Of a stretch of 31,536 nucleotides of DNA, positions 1 to 6,673 are shown piece by piece (position 1 is the first letter of the stretch; each line of letters starts with the position of its first letter). Source of the stretch: an uncultured Bacilli bacterium. GTDB lineage: Bacteria > Bacillota_I > Bacilli_A > RF39 > UBA660. The position numbers were made by a program, and so were the translations under genes. The stretch covers positions 1-31,536 of the forward strand of contig CAKOWF010000009.1 in the NCBI GenBank assembly GCA_934122215.1. The letters are read 5' to 3'. Under the pieces are notes generated by a model. That model had not been told where the DNA came from and made no database searches. It was given only the letters and a program-made list of their open reading frames with translations.

Positions 1-15
1 ACAAATATAATCTGA

Positions 16-45
16 TTGACAAAACAATAATTAACGTGATAAAAT
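16..45 (+). promoter_or_regulatory. Promoter of the Trp-rich mini-ORF
   Basis: A consensus -35 (TTGACA, 16-21) is followed after 18 nt by a -10 TAAAAT (40-45) preceded by TG-n (37-39), an extended -10. Transcription should start near 52, which leaves about 29 nt before the mini-ORF at 81. It is one of the two best -35 boxes in the window, so this short unit is probably well expressed. Confidence 0.75.
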
Positions 46-80
46 TATAGTGTAAAGATACTAGAGAAAGGAGAATATAT

Positions 81-122
81 ATGTGGAATTGGTTCTGGAG
101 AGCTATGCTTAAATGGTACTAG
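81..122 (+). CDS. 13-residue Trp-rich peptide (leader peptide or bioactive microprotein)
   Basis: The ORF encodes MWNWFWRAMLKWY, with four Trp in 13 residues and two basic residues. I do not recognise it. It looks real because it has an ideal ribosome site (AAAGGAG, 67-73, 7 nt before ATG), a consensus promoter upstream and a strong terminator 36 nt after the stop, so it occupies a complete transcription unit. TGG is rare by composition in DNA this AT-rich, so four in 13 codons is unlikely by chance. It could be a regulatory leader peptide read by the ribosome (CTGGAGA inside it, 95-101, can pair with the terminator 5' arm at 160-166) or a small Trp-rich cationic membrane-active or signalling peptide. 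The next gene is a CPBP-like membrane protein, a family often found beside peptide or bacteriocin genes. Function is unknown. Confidence 0.6.
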   Translation: MWNWFWRAMLKWY

Positions 123-157
123 AAGAAACTTTTAATTTAAACAATATTATGTGGGGC

Positions 158-186
158 AATTTCCAGTATACATACTGGAAATTTTT
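158..186 (+). terminator. Intrinsic terminator after the Trp-rich mini-ORF
   Basis: An 11-bp stem (158-168 with 173-183) with the 4-nt loop TACA is followed by a short T run. It is among the strongest hairpins in the window. It ends the mini-ORF transcript at about 135 nt, or acts as an attenuator for the gene at 238. Confidence 0.8.
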
Positions 187-187
187 G

Positions 188-216
188 TTGTAAAAAAAAA
201 TGATAAATGATATAAT
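188..216 (+). promoter_or_regulatory. Promoter of the CPBP-like gene
   Basis: TTGTAA (188-193), 17 nt, then TATAAT (211-216) with an extended TG-A (208-210). It starts right after the terminator, so the membrane gene can be transcribed independently of the mini-ORF. The -10 ends 21 nt before the ATG. Confidence 0.6.
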
Positions 217-237
217 AACTTAGAAAGTAGTGATAAT

Positions 238-903
238 ATGAATTCAAAATTAATAAAAACATTGTTAATATTTATTGGCTATGTTTTCTTTACAAATATA
301 TTGGGGTTGATACTAAAACTTGTTGGCATAAATAATAATGTTACAACTATGTTTATATCTGATTTAATATATACCTTAATAGTAATAAAGTCATATAAGA
401 GTGATTTACAAAAAGAATTTAATGAATATAAAAAACAAAAATCAAAATTAAAAAATATATTAATTTGGGTTTTAATATTATTTGGAACAAATATTTTATT
501 TAGTTTAATTTTAAAATTAATGATTCCACAACTAAATAGTTTAGACAATAATAGTGAATCACTAGTACAATTATTTGAGATATCAACAATTTATACATTC
601 TTCAAAACACTATTATATGCACCAGTAATAGAAGAATTGGTATTTAAAAAATCTATAAGGGATATTATAAATAATGATATAGCATTTGTATTAATAAGTA
701 GTTCAATATACACTATAATGAATTTTATATATACATCAAGTATACCAAAATATATGTATTTTGATATTATTCAATATTTTACATTTTCATCAATTTTATC
801 CATAGCATATATAAAAAATAAAAATATTATTCCAATAATGATAATAAAATTTATTTACAATTTAATTCCAACAATATTATTAATTATAAAGGTGGTTTTA
901 TAA
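238..903 (+). CDS. CPBP-like intramembrane protein, probably catalytically degenerate
   Basis: A 221-residue protein that is almost entirely hydrophobic, with about six predicted membrane spans. The hallmark of CPBP (Abi, CAAX protease and bacteriocin-processing) proteins is present as EELVFK at residues 132-137, with Lys where the family normally has Arg. The later family motifs FxxxH and HxxxN appear as Y158-xxx-N162 and K204-xxx-N208, so both expected histidines are missing. The fold assignment is fair, but protease activity is doubtful. It sits between the Trp-rich mini-ORF and a 44-residue membrane protein whose ATG overlaps its stop. In known systems CPBP proteins process prenylated or secreted peptides or give self-immunity to bacteriocins; either role here is inference. 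The start has only a weak ribosome site (GAAAG) in a roughly 14-nt UTR. Confidence 0.7.
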   Translation: MNSKLIKTLLIFIGYVFFTNILGLILKLVGINNNVTTMFISDLIYTLIVIKSYKSDLQKEFNEYKKQKSKLKNILIWVLILFGTNILFSLILKLMIPQLNSLDNNSESLVQLFEISTIYTFFKTLLYAPVIEELVFKKSIRDIINNDIAFVLISSSIYTIMNFIYTSSIPKYMYFDIIQYFTFSSILSIAYIKNKNIIPIMIIKFIYNLIPTILLIIKVVL

Positions 904-1037
904 TGAATTTAATAGATATACTTGCCGTAGTACAAAAACCAACAGCGACACAAGAAAATTTAAATATTGGAATTATATTAGTAATAATAATTATAATAGT
1001 TTTAATTGCTAGTACATTTTTCTTTAATAAAAAGTAG
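903..1037 (+). CDS. 44-residue single-span membrane protein
   Basis: A small ORF whose ATG overlaps the previous stop (TAATG), with a good ribosome site AAAGGTGG at 888-894. A polar N-terminal half of about 20 residues is followed by a very hydrophobic Ile-rich span (about residues 23-41) and the tail FFFNKK, a topology compatible with N-out, C-in. It resembles the membrane anchor of a surface protein but carries no LPxTG-like motif, and I do not recognise a family. Its stop lies in a terminator-like hairpin, as do those of several other genes here, which supports a genuine gene. Translational coupling suggests it works with the CPBP-like protein, perhaps as partner or substrate (inference). 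Confidence 0.6.
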   Translation: MNLIDILAVVQKPTATQENLNIGIILVIIIIIVLIASTFFFNKK

Positions 1038-1053
1038 TTAAAACTTTTTTTTT
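1029..1053 (+). terminator. Terminator overlapping the stop of the 44-residue ORF
   Basis: The stem AAAAAGT (1029-1035) pairs with ACTTTTT (1043-1049), loop 7 nt, followed by more T. The stop codon TAG (1035-1037) lies at the top of the hairpin. It is AT-rich and of modest strength. Confidence 0.45.
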
Positions 1054-1073
1054 GCTTGATTTTAGGTTATAAT
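1046..1073 (+). promoter_or_regulatory. Probable promoter of obg
   Basis: TATAAT at 1068-1073 ends 22 nt before the chosen ATG. The -35 position is only a T run shared with the preceding terminator, so the call rests on the -10. Confidence 0.4.
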
Positions 1074-1095
1074 ATTACTAGAAATGAGGGATATC

Positions 1096-2370
1096 ATGTT
1101 CATAGATGAAGTAATAGTAGAATTATATGCCGGTAATGGTGGTAATGGATGTATGGCATTTAGAAGAGAAAAATATATTCCAATGGGAGGACCTTTCGGA
1201 GGAAATGGTGGTAAAGGATCAGACATCATTTTTGAGGTAGATGAAGGATTAAATACTCTAATAGACCTAAGATATAATAGAATAATAAAAGGTAATAAAG
1301 GTGCCAATGGAGAAGGTAAAGCAAAAAATGGAAAAAATGCCGAAGATATTATTATAAAAGTCCCTCAAGGTACAGTAATAACTGATGTTGATACAAATTT
1401 AATAATAGCTGATTTAACTAAAAAAGGTGAAAAAGTTGTAGTAGCATATGGTGGTAGAGGAGGAAGAGGAAATATAGCCTTCGCAACTCGTACTAATCCA
1501 GCACCAAATTTTGCAGAAAATGGTGAACCTGGAGAATATAAAAAAGTACGTGTAGAACTAAAATTATTAGCTGATGTTGGGTTAGTAGGACTTCCAAGTG
1601 TAGGAAAAAGTACTATAATATCAAAAGTATCATCCGCTAAACCTAAAATAGCAGCTTATCACTTCACAACATTAACACCAAATCTAGGAGTAGTAAAAGT
1701 AGATAGTAGATCATTTGTAATAGCTGATTTACCAGGATTAATAGAAAATGCTTCATTAGGAGAAGGACTAGGAGATAGATTTTTAAAACACATTGAAAGG
1801 ACAAGAGTAATTGCTCATGTAATAGATATGAGTGGTAGTGAAGGAAGAAATCCGTATGAAGATTATTTATTAATAAGAAAAGAATTAGGTAACTTTAATA
1901 AATCAATACTAGAAAAACCAGAAATAATAATAGCCAATAAAATGGATATAGAAGGGTCAGAAGAAAATTTAAAAGAATTTAAAAATAAAGTAACAGATAA
2001 AAAAATATTTGAAGTAAAAGCTATAACAAATGAGGGATTACACGATGTTTTAGTAGAACTAGCTAATATGCTAGATAAGATAGAAAGAAAACCATTATAT
2101 GAGGAAACAAAATTTGAAAGTCATATATTATATACATTCAAAAAAGAAAAACCATTTACAATAACAAAAGAAGGAAATACTTGGGTAGTAACTGGTAAAG
2201 AAGTAGAAAGATTATTAAAAATGACTAAATTCTCTACTGATGAAGCAGTAACTAGATTTACAAATAAACTAAGAAAAATGGGAATAGATGATACCCTAAA
2301 AGAAATGGGTGCAGAAGATGGAGATAATGTTAGAATATTAGATTTAGAATTTGATTATAAAGACTTTTAG
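1096..2370 (+). CDS. obg: Obg/CgtA GTPase
   Basis: A 424-residue GTPase acting in late 50S ribosomal subunit assembly and stress signalling. The N-terminal glycine-rich Obg fold (about 1-158, with GNGGNG and GGNGGKG runs) is followed by a G domain with Walker A GLPSVGKS (165-172), G3 DLPG (211-214) and G4 NKMD (281-284), then the C-terminal OCT domain (about 340-424). I chose the ATG at 1096 because GAGGGA (1086-1091) is a ribosome site for it and the protein then begins MFIDEV as usual for Obg. An in-frame ATG at 1084 would lie almost on the transcription start and has no site. It is followed 9 nt later by fmt. Confidence 0.97.
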   Translation: MFIDEVIVELYAGNGGNGCMAFRREKYIPMGGPFGGNGGKGSDIIFEVDEGLNTLIDLRYNRIIKGNKGANGEGKAKNGKNAEDIIIKVPQGTVITDVDTNLIIADLTKKGEKVVVAYGGRGGRGNIAFATRTNPAPNFAENGEPGEYKKVRVELKLLADVGLVGLPSVGKSTIISKVSSAKPKIAAYHFTTLTPNLGVVKVDSRSFVIADLPGLIENASLGEGLGDRFLKHIERTRVIAHVIDMSGSEGRNPYEDYLLIRKELGNFNKSILEKPEIIIANKMDIEGSEENLKEFKNKVTDKKIFEVKAITNEGLHDVLVELANMLDKIERKPLYEETKFESHILYTFKKEKPFTITKEGNTWVVTGKEVERLLKMTKFSTDEAVTRFTNKLRKMGIDDTLKEMGAEDGDNVRILDLEFDYKDF

Positions 2371-2379
2371 GAGGAAAAT

Positions 2380-3351
2380 ATGGACTTAAATATAGAAAAA
2401 TTAAATGTAAAAAAAGACGTTAGTATTGTATTTATGGGTACACCTGAATTTGCAGTGCCAATACTAGAAGGACTAATAGAAAACTATAAAGTAAAAGCAG
2501 TAGTAACTCAACCTGATAAACCAGTAGGACGAAATGGAATAATAAAAAAATCTCCTATAAAGGAATTAGCAGAAAAAAATATGATACTAGTTTTACAGCC
2601 AGAAAAATTAAAGGATGAATGGCAATTAGTAACAGATTTAAGACCAACTTTAATAGTAACATGTGCTTATGGACAACTTGTACCAAGAGAAATATTAGTA
2701 TATCCAGAATATGGTTGTATAAATGTACATGCATCTTTACTTCCAAAATTAAGAGGTGGAGCACCAATACATAGAGCAATTATTGAAGGATATAAAGAAA
2801 CAGGTATTACTATAATGCATATGAATCCAAGACTAGATGAAGGAGATATTATAACTGAGTCAAGTATAGAAATAGAAGAAACTGATACTGCATCAACTCT
2901 ACACGACAAATTAAGTATATTAGGAAAAAATTTATTACTAGAAACTTTACCTAGTATAATAGATGGAACAGCTAAGAGGATAGAACAAGATAATAGTCAA
3001 GCAACATATGCATTTAACATATCAAAGGAAGATGAAAAAATAGATTTTAGTAAAACTAAAAGAGAAATATACAATCAAGTAAGAGGATTAAATTCATGGC
3101 CTGGAGCATATGCATTACTTAGAGGTAAAAGAATAAAAATCTATGCATGTAAAGTAAGTGATAATTCATATTCAAATAAATTTGATGGAGAAATAGTAGC
3201 ACTTTATAAAGACGGAATAGGTATAAAAGTATCAAATGGAGAAATAATTATTACAGAATTACAATTAGAAGGAAAGAAAAAAATGACTGCTTCAGAATTT
3301 TTAAACGGATTTCAAAATAAGGATGTATTAATTGGTGAAATTCTAGAATAA
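2380..3351 (+). CDS. fmt: Methionyl-tRNA formyltransferase
   Basis: Transfers a formyl group from 10-formyl-tetrahydrofolate to initiator Met-tRNA, in the cytoplasm. It has 323 residues. The N-terminal Rossmann domain opens with IVFMGTPEFAVPIL (from about residue 16) and carries the catalytic Asn115 and His117 in INVHASLLPKLRGGAPI and Asp153 in RLDEGD. The C-terminal domain (about 210-323) is the tRNA-binding OB-like fold. A strong ribosome site AGGAGG follows the obg stop. The roughly 14-residue extension before the usual start is consistent with this site and is mildly unusual. It is cotranscribed with obg. Confidence 0.97.
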   Translation: MDLNIEKLNVKKDVSIVFMGTPEFAVPILEGLIENYKVKAVVTQPDKPVGRNGIIKKSPIKELAEKNMILVLQPEKLKDEWQLVTDLRPTLIVTCAYGQLVPREILVYPEYGCINVHASLLPKLRGGAPIHRAIIEGYKETGITIMHMNPRLDEGDIITESSIEIEETDTASTLHDKLSILGKNLLLETLPSIIDGTAKRIEQDNSQATYAFNISKEDEKIDFSKTKREIYNQVRGLNSWPGAYALLRGKRIKIYACKVSDNSYSNKFDGEIVALYKDGIGIKVSNGEIIITELQLEGKKKMTASEFLNGFQNKDVLIGEILE

Positions 3352-3354
3352 ATA

Positions 3355-3383
3355 TTGCTTAAAATGGTAATATGTGTTAAATT
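3355..3383 (+). promoter_or_regulatory. Possible promoter of secG
   Basis: TTGCTT (3355-3360), 17 nt, TAAATT (3378-3383) with an upstream TG-T. The -10 ends 17 nt before the ATG, matching the short-UTR habit of this genome. Confidence 0.45.
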
Positions 3384-3400
3384 ATTAAAAGGAGGCTTTT

Positions 3401-3613
3401 ATGAAGGTTATATTAATAATTGTATCGATCTTATTAATTGCAGTTGTACTACTTCAAGCAGGAAAAGCAGAAAGTGCACAATCAGCTTTAATGGGTGGAA
3501 ATGATAGTTTATTTAAAAATAGAAAAGAAAGAGGAGGAGAACTTTTTATAACAAGATTAACATTTTGTTTAGGAGCTATCTTCATTGTTATAAGTTTAAT
3601 AATGGGATTCTAA
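3401..3613 (+). CDS. secG: Preprotein translocase subunit SecG
   Basis: A 70-residue membrane protein of the SecYEG channel. It has two hydrophobic spans (about 2-18 and 50-69) separated by a cytoplasmic loop with the family features LLQAGKAES and SALMGGNDSLFKNR. The length is typical. The ribosome site AAGGAGG lies 5-6 nt before the ATG. In many Firmicutes secG precedes rnr and smpB; here it is followed by nusB after a weak stop-overlapping hairpin. Confidence 0.93.
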   Translation: MKVILIIVSILLIAVVLLQAGKAESAQSALMGGNDSLFKNRKERGGELFITRLTFCLGAIFIVISLIMGF

Positions 3614-3624
3614 TCCTTTTTCTT
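3604..3624 (+). terminator. Weak terminator overlapping the secG stop
   Basis: GGGAT (3604-3608) pairs with ATCCT (3613-3617), one pair a wobble, loop 4 nt, followed by a T-rich tract. The stop TAA (3611-3613) is inside the hairpin. The 5-bp stem may allow read-through into nusB. Confidence 0.4.
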
Positions 3625-3649
3625 TTATAAAGTTTAGAAAGGTAATAAT

Positions 3650-4048
3650 ATGGAACAAAACAGAAGTGAGTTAAGAAAAAAAATAATGACAATTTTATAT
3701 CAAATAAATGTATATAAATCAAATAAAATGGAATACAATGTAGATGATATTTTAAAAGAAGTATTAGAAATAGATAATGAATTTGTAAAAGAAGTAGTAT
3801 ATGGAGTAATTACATACCAAAATGATATAAATACTTTAGCTAATAAATATTTAGATGGATGGACTATAGATAGACTAGGAAATACAGATAAAGCAATTTT
3901 ACAAATGGCTATTTATGAATTAATGTATACAGAAACACCAGATATTGTTTGTATAAATGAAGCTATAGAACTTGCTAAAGCATATAGTGATGATGACGTT
4001 AGAAAAATGATTAATGCTGTATTAGATAAGGTATACCATAATAAATAA
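3650..4048 (+). CDS. nusB: Transcription antitermination factor NusB
   Basis: A 132-residue all-helical RNA-binding protein that pairs with NusE (S10) in rRNA antitermination. Recognisable parts are the N-terminal helix RSELRKKIMTILYQINVYK, the central LDGWTIDRLGNTDKAILQMAIYEL and the conserved INEAIELAKAYSDDDVRKMINAVLDKV at the C-terminus. The length is typical. The stop overlaps the xseA ATG (TAATG), so it is probably translationally coupled to xseA, the classic nusB-xseA-xseB order in Firmicutes. Confidence 0.95.
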   Translation: MEQNRSELRKKIMTILYQINVYKSNKMEYNVDDILKEVLEIDNEFVKEVVYGVITYQNDINTLANKYLDGWTIDRLGNTDKAILQMAIYELMYTETPDIVCINEAIELAKAYSDDDVRKMINAVLDKVYHNK

Positions 4049-5310
4049 TGAAAGATTATTTAACAGTAACAGCACTAACCAAATATTTAAAATATAAATT
4101 TGATAGTGATGAAAATTTAAGAAAAGTATATATAAAAGGAGAAATTTCTAATTACAAAGCACATACAACTGGACATTTATATTTTTCAATAAAAGATGAA
4201 AATAGTATTATAAAAGCTATAATGTTTTCTTCAAATGCTAAAAAATTAACTTTCGAACCAAAAGAAGGAATGAAAGTACTAGTAGTAGGTACAGTAAGTG
4301 TATATCCATCTACAGGAAGTTACCAAATATATGTTGAATCTCTTGAAGAAGATGGAATAGGTAATTTATATATAGAATTTGAAAAATTAAAAGCAAAACT
4401 AGCTAACGAGGGATTATTTGATCCAAAATATAAAAAACAAATTCCAGTTTATCCAATGAATATAGGTATTGTAACAGCACCTACTGGAGCAGCAATAAGA
4501 GATATTTTATCAACTATAAAAAGAAGATATCCAATATGTAAAACTTATCTTTTTCCATGTTTAGTACAAGGTGAATTCGCAAGTGCAGATATAGTAAATA
4601 AAATAAAAGAAGCGAATAACTATGATTTAGATGTTTTAATAGTAGGTAGAGGTGGAGGTTCATTTGAAGATTTAAATTGTTTCAATGATGAACAAGTAGC
4701 TAGAACGATATTTGAAAGTAAAATACCTATAATTAGCGCAGTAGGACATGAAATCGATTTTACAATAGCTGATTTTGTTGCCGATTTAAGAGCTCCAACT
4801 CCTACAGGGGCAGCAGAAATGGCTGTACCAAATATAGTAGATTTAGAAAACAATATAAATCAATATAAAATAAGATTAAATGAATCAATATATAAAACTA
4901 TAAATTTAAAAAAATTATATTTAGATAGTATTAAAAATTCATATATAATAAAAAACCCTCTTCTTATGTATCAAAATGTAATACAAAAAGTAGAAACAAT
5001 AACTGATAAATTAAATACTATAATGTTAAAAAAAATAAATATAGAAAAAATTAATTTAGAAAATTTAAAAAATAATTATATAATAAAAAATCCTAGTATT
5101 TTATATATAGATAAACAAAAAGAATTAAGTAATATAATAACTAAATTAAATTTATTAAATCCACTTAATATATTAGATAGAGGATATAATATAACTTATA
5201 AAGATGATCATGTTGTAACAAGTATAAAAGAAATAAATAAGAATGATAACTTAAGTATAAAAATGAAAGATGGTAATTTAAAAGTTACTGTAAATGAGGT
5301 AATAAAATGA
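4048..5310 (+). CDS. xseA: Exodeoxyribonuclease VII large subunit
   Basis: Catalytic subunit of the single-strand-specific exonuclease VII. It has 420 residues: an N-terminal OB-fold DNA-binding domain (about 1-100), the catalytic domain with the conserved GIVTAPTGAAIRDI, VGRGGGSFEDL and ISAVGHEIDFTIADFVADLRAPTP (split here by function, not by break), then a helical C-terminal region. That region contains an internal repeat: YIIKNPLLMY near residue 299 and YIIKNPSILY near residue 344, 45 residues apart. The start overlaps the nusB stop and the end overlaps xseB by ATGA, so the three are tightly coupled. Confidence 0.96.
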   Translation: MKDYLTVTALTKYLKYKFDSDENLRKVYIKGEISNYKAHTTGHLYFSIKDENSIIKAIMFSSNAKKLTFEPKEGMKVLVVGTVSVYPSTGSYQIYVESLEEDGIGNLYIEFEKLKAKLANEGLFDPKYKKQIPVYPMNIGIVTAPTGAAIRDILSTIKRRYPICKTYLFPCLVQGEFASADIVNKIKEANNYDLDVLIVGRGGGSFEDLNCFNDEQVARTIFESKIPIISAVGHEIDFTIADFVADLRAPTPTGAAEMAVPNIVDLENNINQYKIRLNESIYKTINLKKLYLDSIKNSYIIKNPLLMYQNVIQKVETITDKLNTIMLKKINIEKINLENLKNNYIIKNPSILYIDKQKELSNIITKLNLLNPLNILDRGYNITYKDDHVVTSIKEINKNDNLSIKMKDGNLKVTVNEVIK

Positions 5311-5516
5311 AATTTGGAGATAAGGTAAAAGAATTAGAAAGTATTATAAACGAACTAGAAAATGGCGAAATTGATTTAGAAGAATCAATTGAAAAATATA
5401 CTAAAGCAATGAAACTAGTAAAAGAATGTGATGAACAATTAAAAAATATTGAAGAACAAGTAAATAAAATGATTGTCGATAATAAAGAAGTAGATTTTGA
5501 AATACCTGAAAATTAA
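5307..5516 (+). CDS. xseB: Exodeoxyribonuclease VII small subunit
   Basis: A 69-residue coiled-coil subunit that binds XseA. The family signature is clear: FGDKVKELESIINELENGEIDLEES at the start, then the second helix EKYTKAMKLVKECDEQLKNIEEQVNKM. The ATG lies within the xseA stop (ATGA). It is the last gene of the obg-xseB block. Confidence 0.94.
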   Translation: MKFGDKVKELESIINELENGEIDLEESIEKYTKAMKLVKECDEQLKNIEEQVNKMIVDNKEVDFEIPEN

Positions 5517-5520
5517 TATG

Positions 5521-5547
5521 AGGATGATGGAAAATCATCTTTTTTTC
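5521..5547 (+). terminator. Terminator after xseB
   Basis: The stem GATGAT (5523-5528) pairs with ATCATC (5534-5539), extendable by an A-T and a wobble pair, loop 5 nt, followed by seven T. It closes the housekeeping block that begins at obg. Confidence 0.8.
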
Positions 5548-5566
5548 ATTTTTTATGAATACAATA

Positions 5567-5595
5567 TTGGCAAACAAATGTTTATTTGATACAAT
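5567..5595 (+). promoter_or_regulatory. Promoter of the RhuM-Fic gene
   Basis: TTGGCA (5567-5572), 17 nt, TACAAT (5590-5595) with an extended TG-A. The -10 region and the bases after it (5583-5601) form a 19-nt sequence repeated exactly at 10831-10849, in front of the polysaccharide locus. Transcription should start near 5602. Confidence 0.7.
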
Positions 5596-5621
5596 GATAT
5601 TGATAAAATTGAAACTTGAAA

Positions 5622-5666
5622 TCTTACTATTATAAATATTGGGTTAAAAACAATAGAATAGTAGGA
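5622..5666 (+). promoter_or_regulatory. Leader hairpin covering the RhuM-Fic ribosome site
   Basis: Positions 5622-5631 can pair with 5657-5666 (10 bp, one wobble), and inside that 5637-5641 pairs with 5651-5655. The outer 3' arm contains AGGA of the Shine-Dalgarno sequence AGGAG (5663-5667), so the folded leader would hide the ribosome site. Seen by hand pairing only; no energy was computed. Confidence 0.4.
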
Positions 5667-5675
5667 GAAAAGAAA

Positions 5676-6620
5676 ATGAAAAATGAAATAATAATATTTG
5701 AAAATCAAGATGTTAAATTAGAAGTAAATGTGAAAGATGAAACTGTTTGGTTAAATGCAGAACAAATGTCAAAATTGTTTGGAAGGGATTATAAAACTAT
5801 TAGAAAACATATTAATAATGCATTGAAAGAAGAATGTGATATTTCAACTGTCGCAAAATTTGAGACAGTTCAAAAAGAAGGTAATAAGAATGTTACTAGA
5901 AATATTGAGTATTATAATTTGGATGTAATTATTAGTGTAGGATATAGAGTAAAATCATCTAATGGCATATCTTTTAGAAAATGGGCAACAAGTATTTTAA
6001 AAGAATATATGTTAAAAGGATGTGCAATTAATCAAAAAAGATTAGAATACTTAGAAAAAACTGTCAAATTAATAGATATAGCAGGTAGAATTGATCAAAA
6101 ACTAGATGGAGATGAAGCACAAGGTATAATTAAAGTAATAAATAATTATTCAAATGCTTTAAATTTATTAGATAATTATGATCATAGAACTGTTTCAAAA
6201 CCGATTGGAACTAAAACTAAAAAACAAATAAAATATGAAGACTGTATAAATATTATTAATAAACTAAAATTTAATAGTAATAGTGATTTATTTGCTTTAG
6301 AAAGAGATAAAGGATTAAAATCAATTATAGGTAACTTGTATCAATCTTTTGATGGTGAAGATGTATATAAATCTATAGAAGAAAAGGCAGCTAATCTTTT
6401 ATATTTAATAACAAAAAATCATACTTTCATAGATGGTAATAAAAGAATAGCTGCAACTCTTTTTATATATTTTTTAGACTTTTATAATATTTTATATAAA
6501 GATAATAAACAGGTAATTGATAATAATACATTAGTAGCTGTAACACTATTAATTGCTGAATCTGATCCAAAAGAAAAAGAAATCTTAATTGATTTAATAA
6601 TGAATTTTTTAAATAGATAA
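5676..6620 (+). CDS. RhuM-like N-terminal domain fused to a Fic/Doc domain
   Basis: A 314-residue fusion. Residues about 1-120 match the RhuM 'virulence protein' family: WLNAEQMSKLFGRDYKTIRKHI, resembling a DNA-binding helix-turn-helix, then the typical ISVGYRVKSSNGISFRKWA. The C-terminal half carries the Fic core HTFIDGNKR at 249-257. Fic/Doc enzymes usually transfer AMP or phosphate to target proteins and act as toxins or regulators, and the core residues His249, Asp253 and Lys256-Arg257 are intact. No separate antitoxin ORF is visible. The annotated start is the ATG with AGGAG 8 nt upstream; an upstream in-frame TTG at 5616 has no site. It is an accessory gene between two housekeeping blocks, with its own promoter and a structured leader. 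The target is unknown. Confidence 0.85.
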   Translation: MKNEIIIFENQDVKLEVNVKDETVWLNAEQMSKLFGRDYKTIRKHINNALKEECDISTVAKFETVQKEGNKNVTRNIEYYNLDVIISVGYRVKSSNGISFRKWATSILKEYMLKGCAINQKRLEYLEKTVKLIDIAGRIDQKLDGDEAQGIIKVINNYSNALNLLDNYDHRTVSKPIGTKTKKQIKYEDCINIINKLKFNSNSDLFALERDKGLKSIIGNLYQSFDGEDVYKSIEEKAANLLYLITKNHTFIDGNKRIAATLFIYFLDFYNILYKDNKQVIDNNTLVAVTLLIAESDPKEKEILIDLIMNFLNR

Positions 6621-6627
6621 AATTAAA

Positions 6628-6656
6628 TTGTAAAAAATATATAATTAATATATAAT
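6628..6656 (+). promoter_or_regulatory. Promoter of the ABC exporter
   Basis: TTGTAA (6628-6633), 17 nt, TATAAT (6651-6656). The predicted start is at the GAGGTG ribosome site itself, giving a UTR of about 11 nt. Confidence 0.65.
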
Positions 6657-6673
6657 TATAATGAGGTGTTAAT

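Noticed and set aside
5616..5675. Upstream TTG start extending the RhuM-Fic protein by 20 residues
   Set aside because: No ribosome site precedes it, it falls close to the predicted transcript start, and the family similarity begins after the ATG at 5676.
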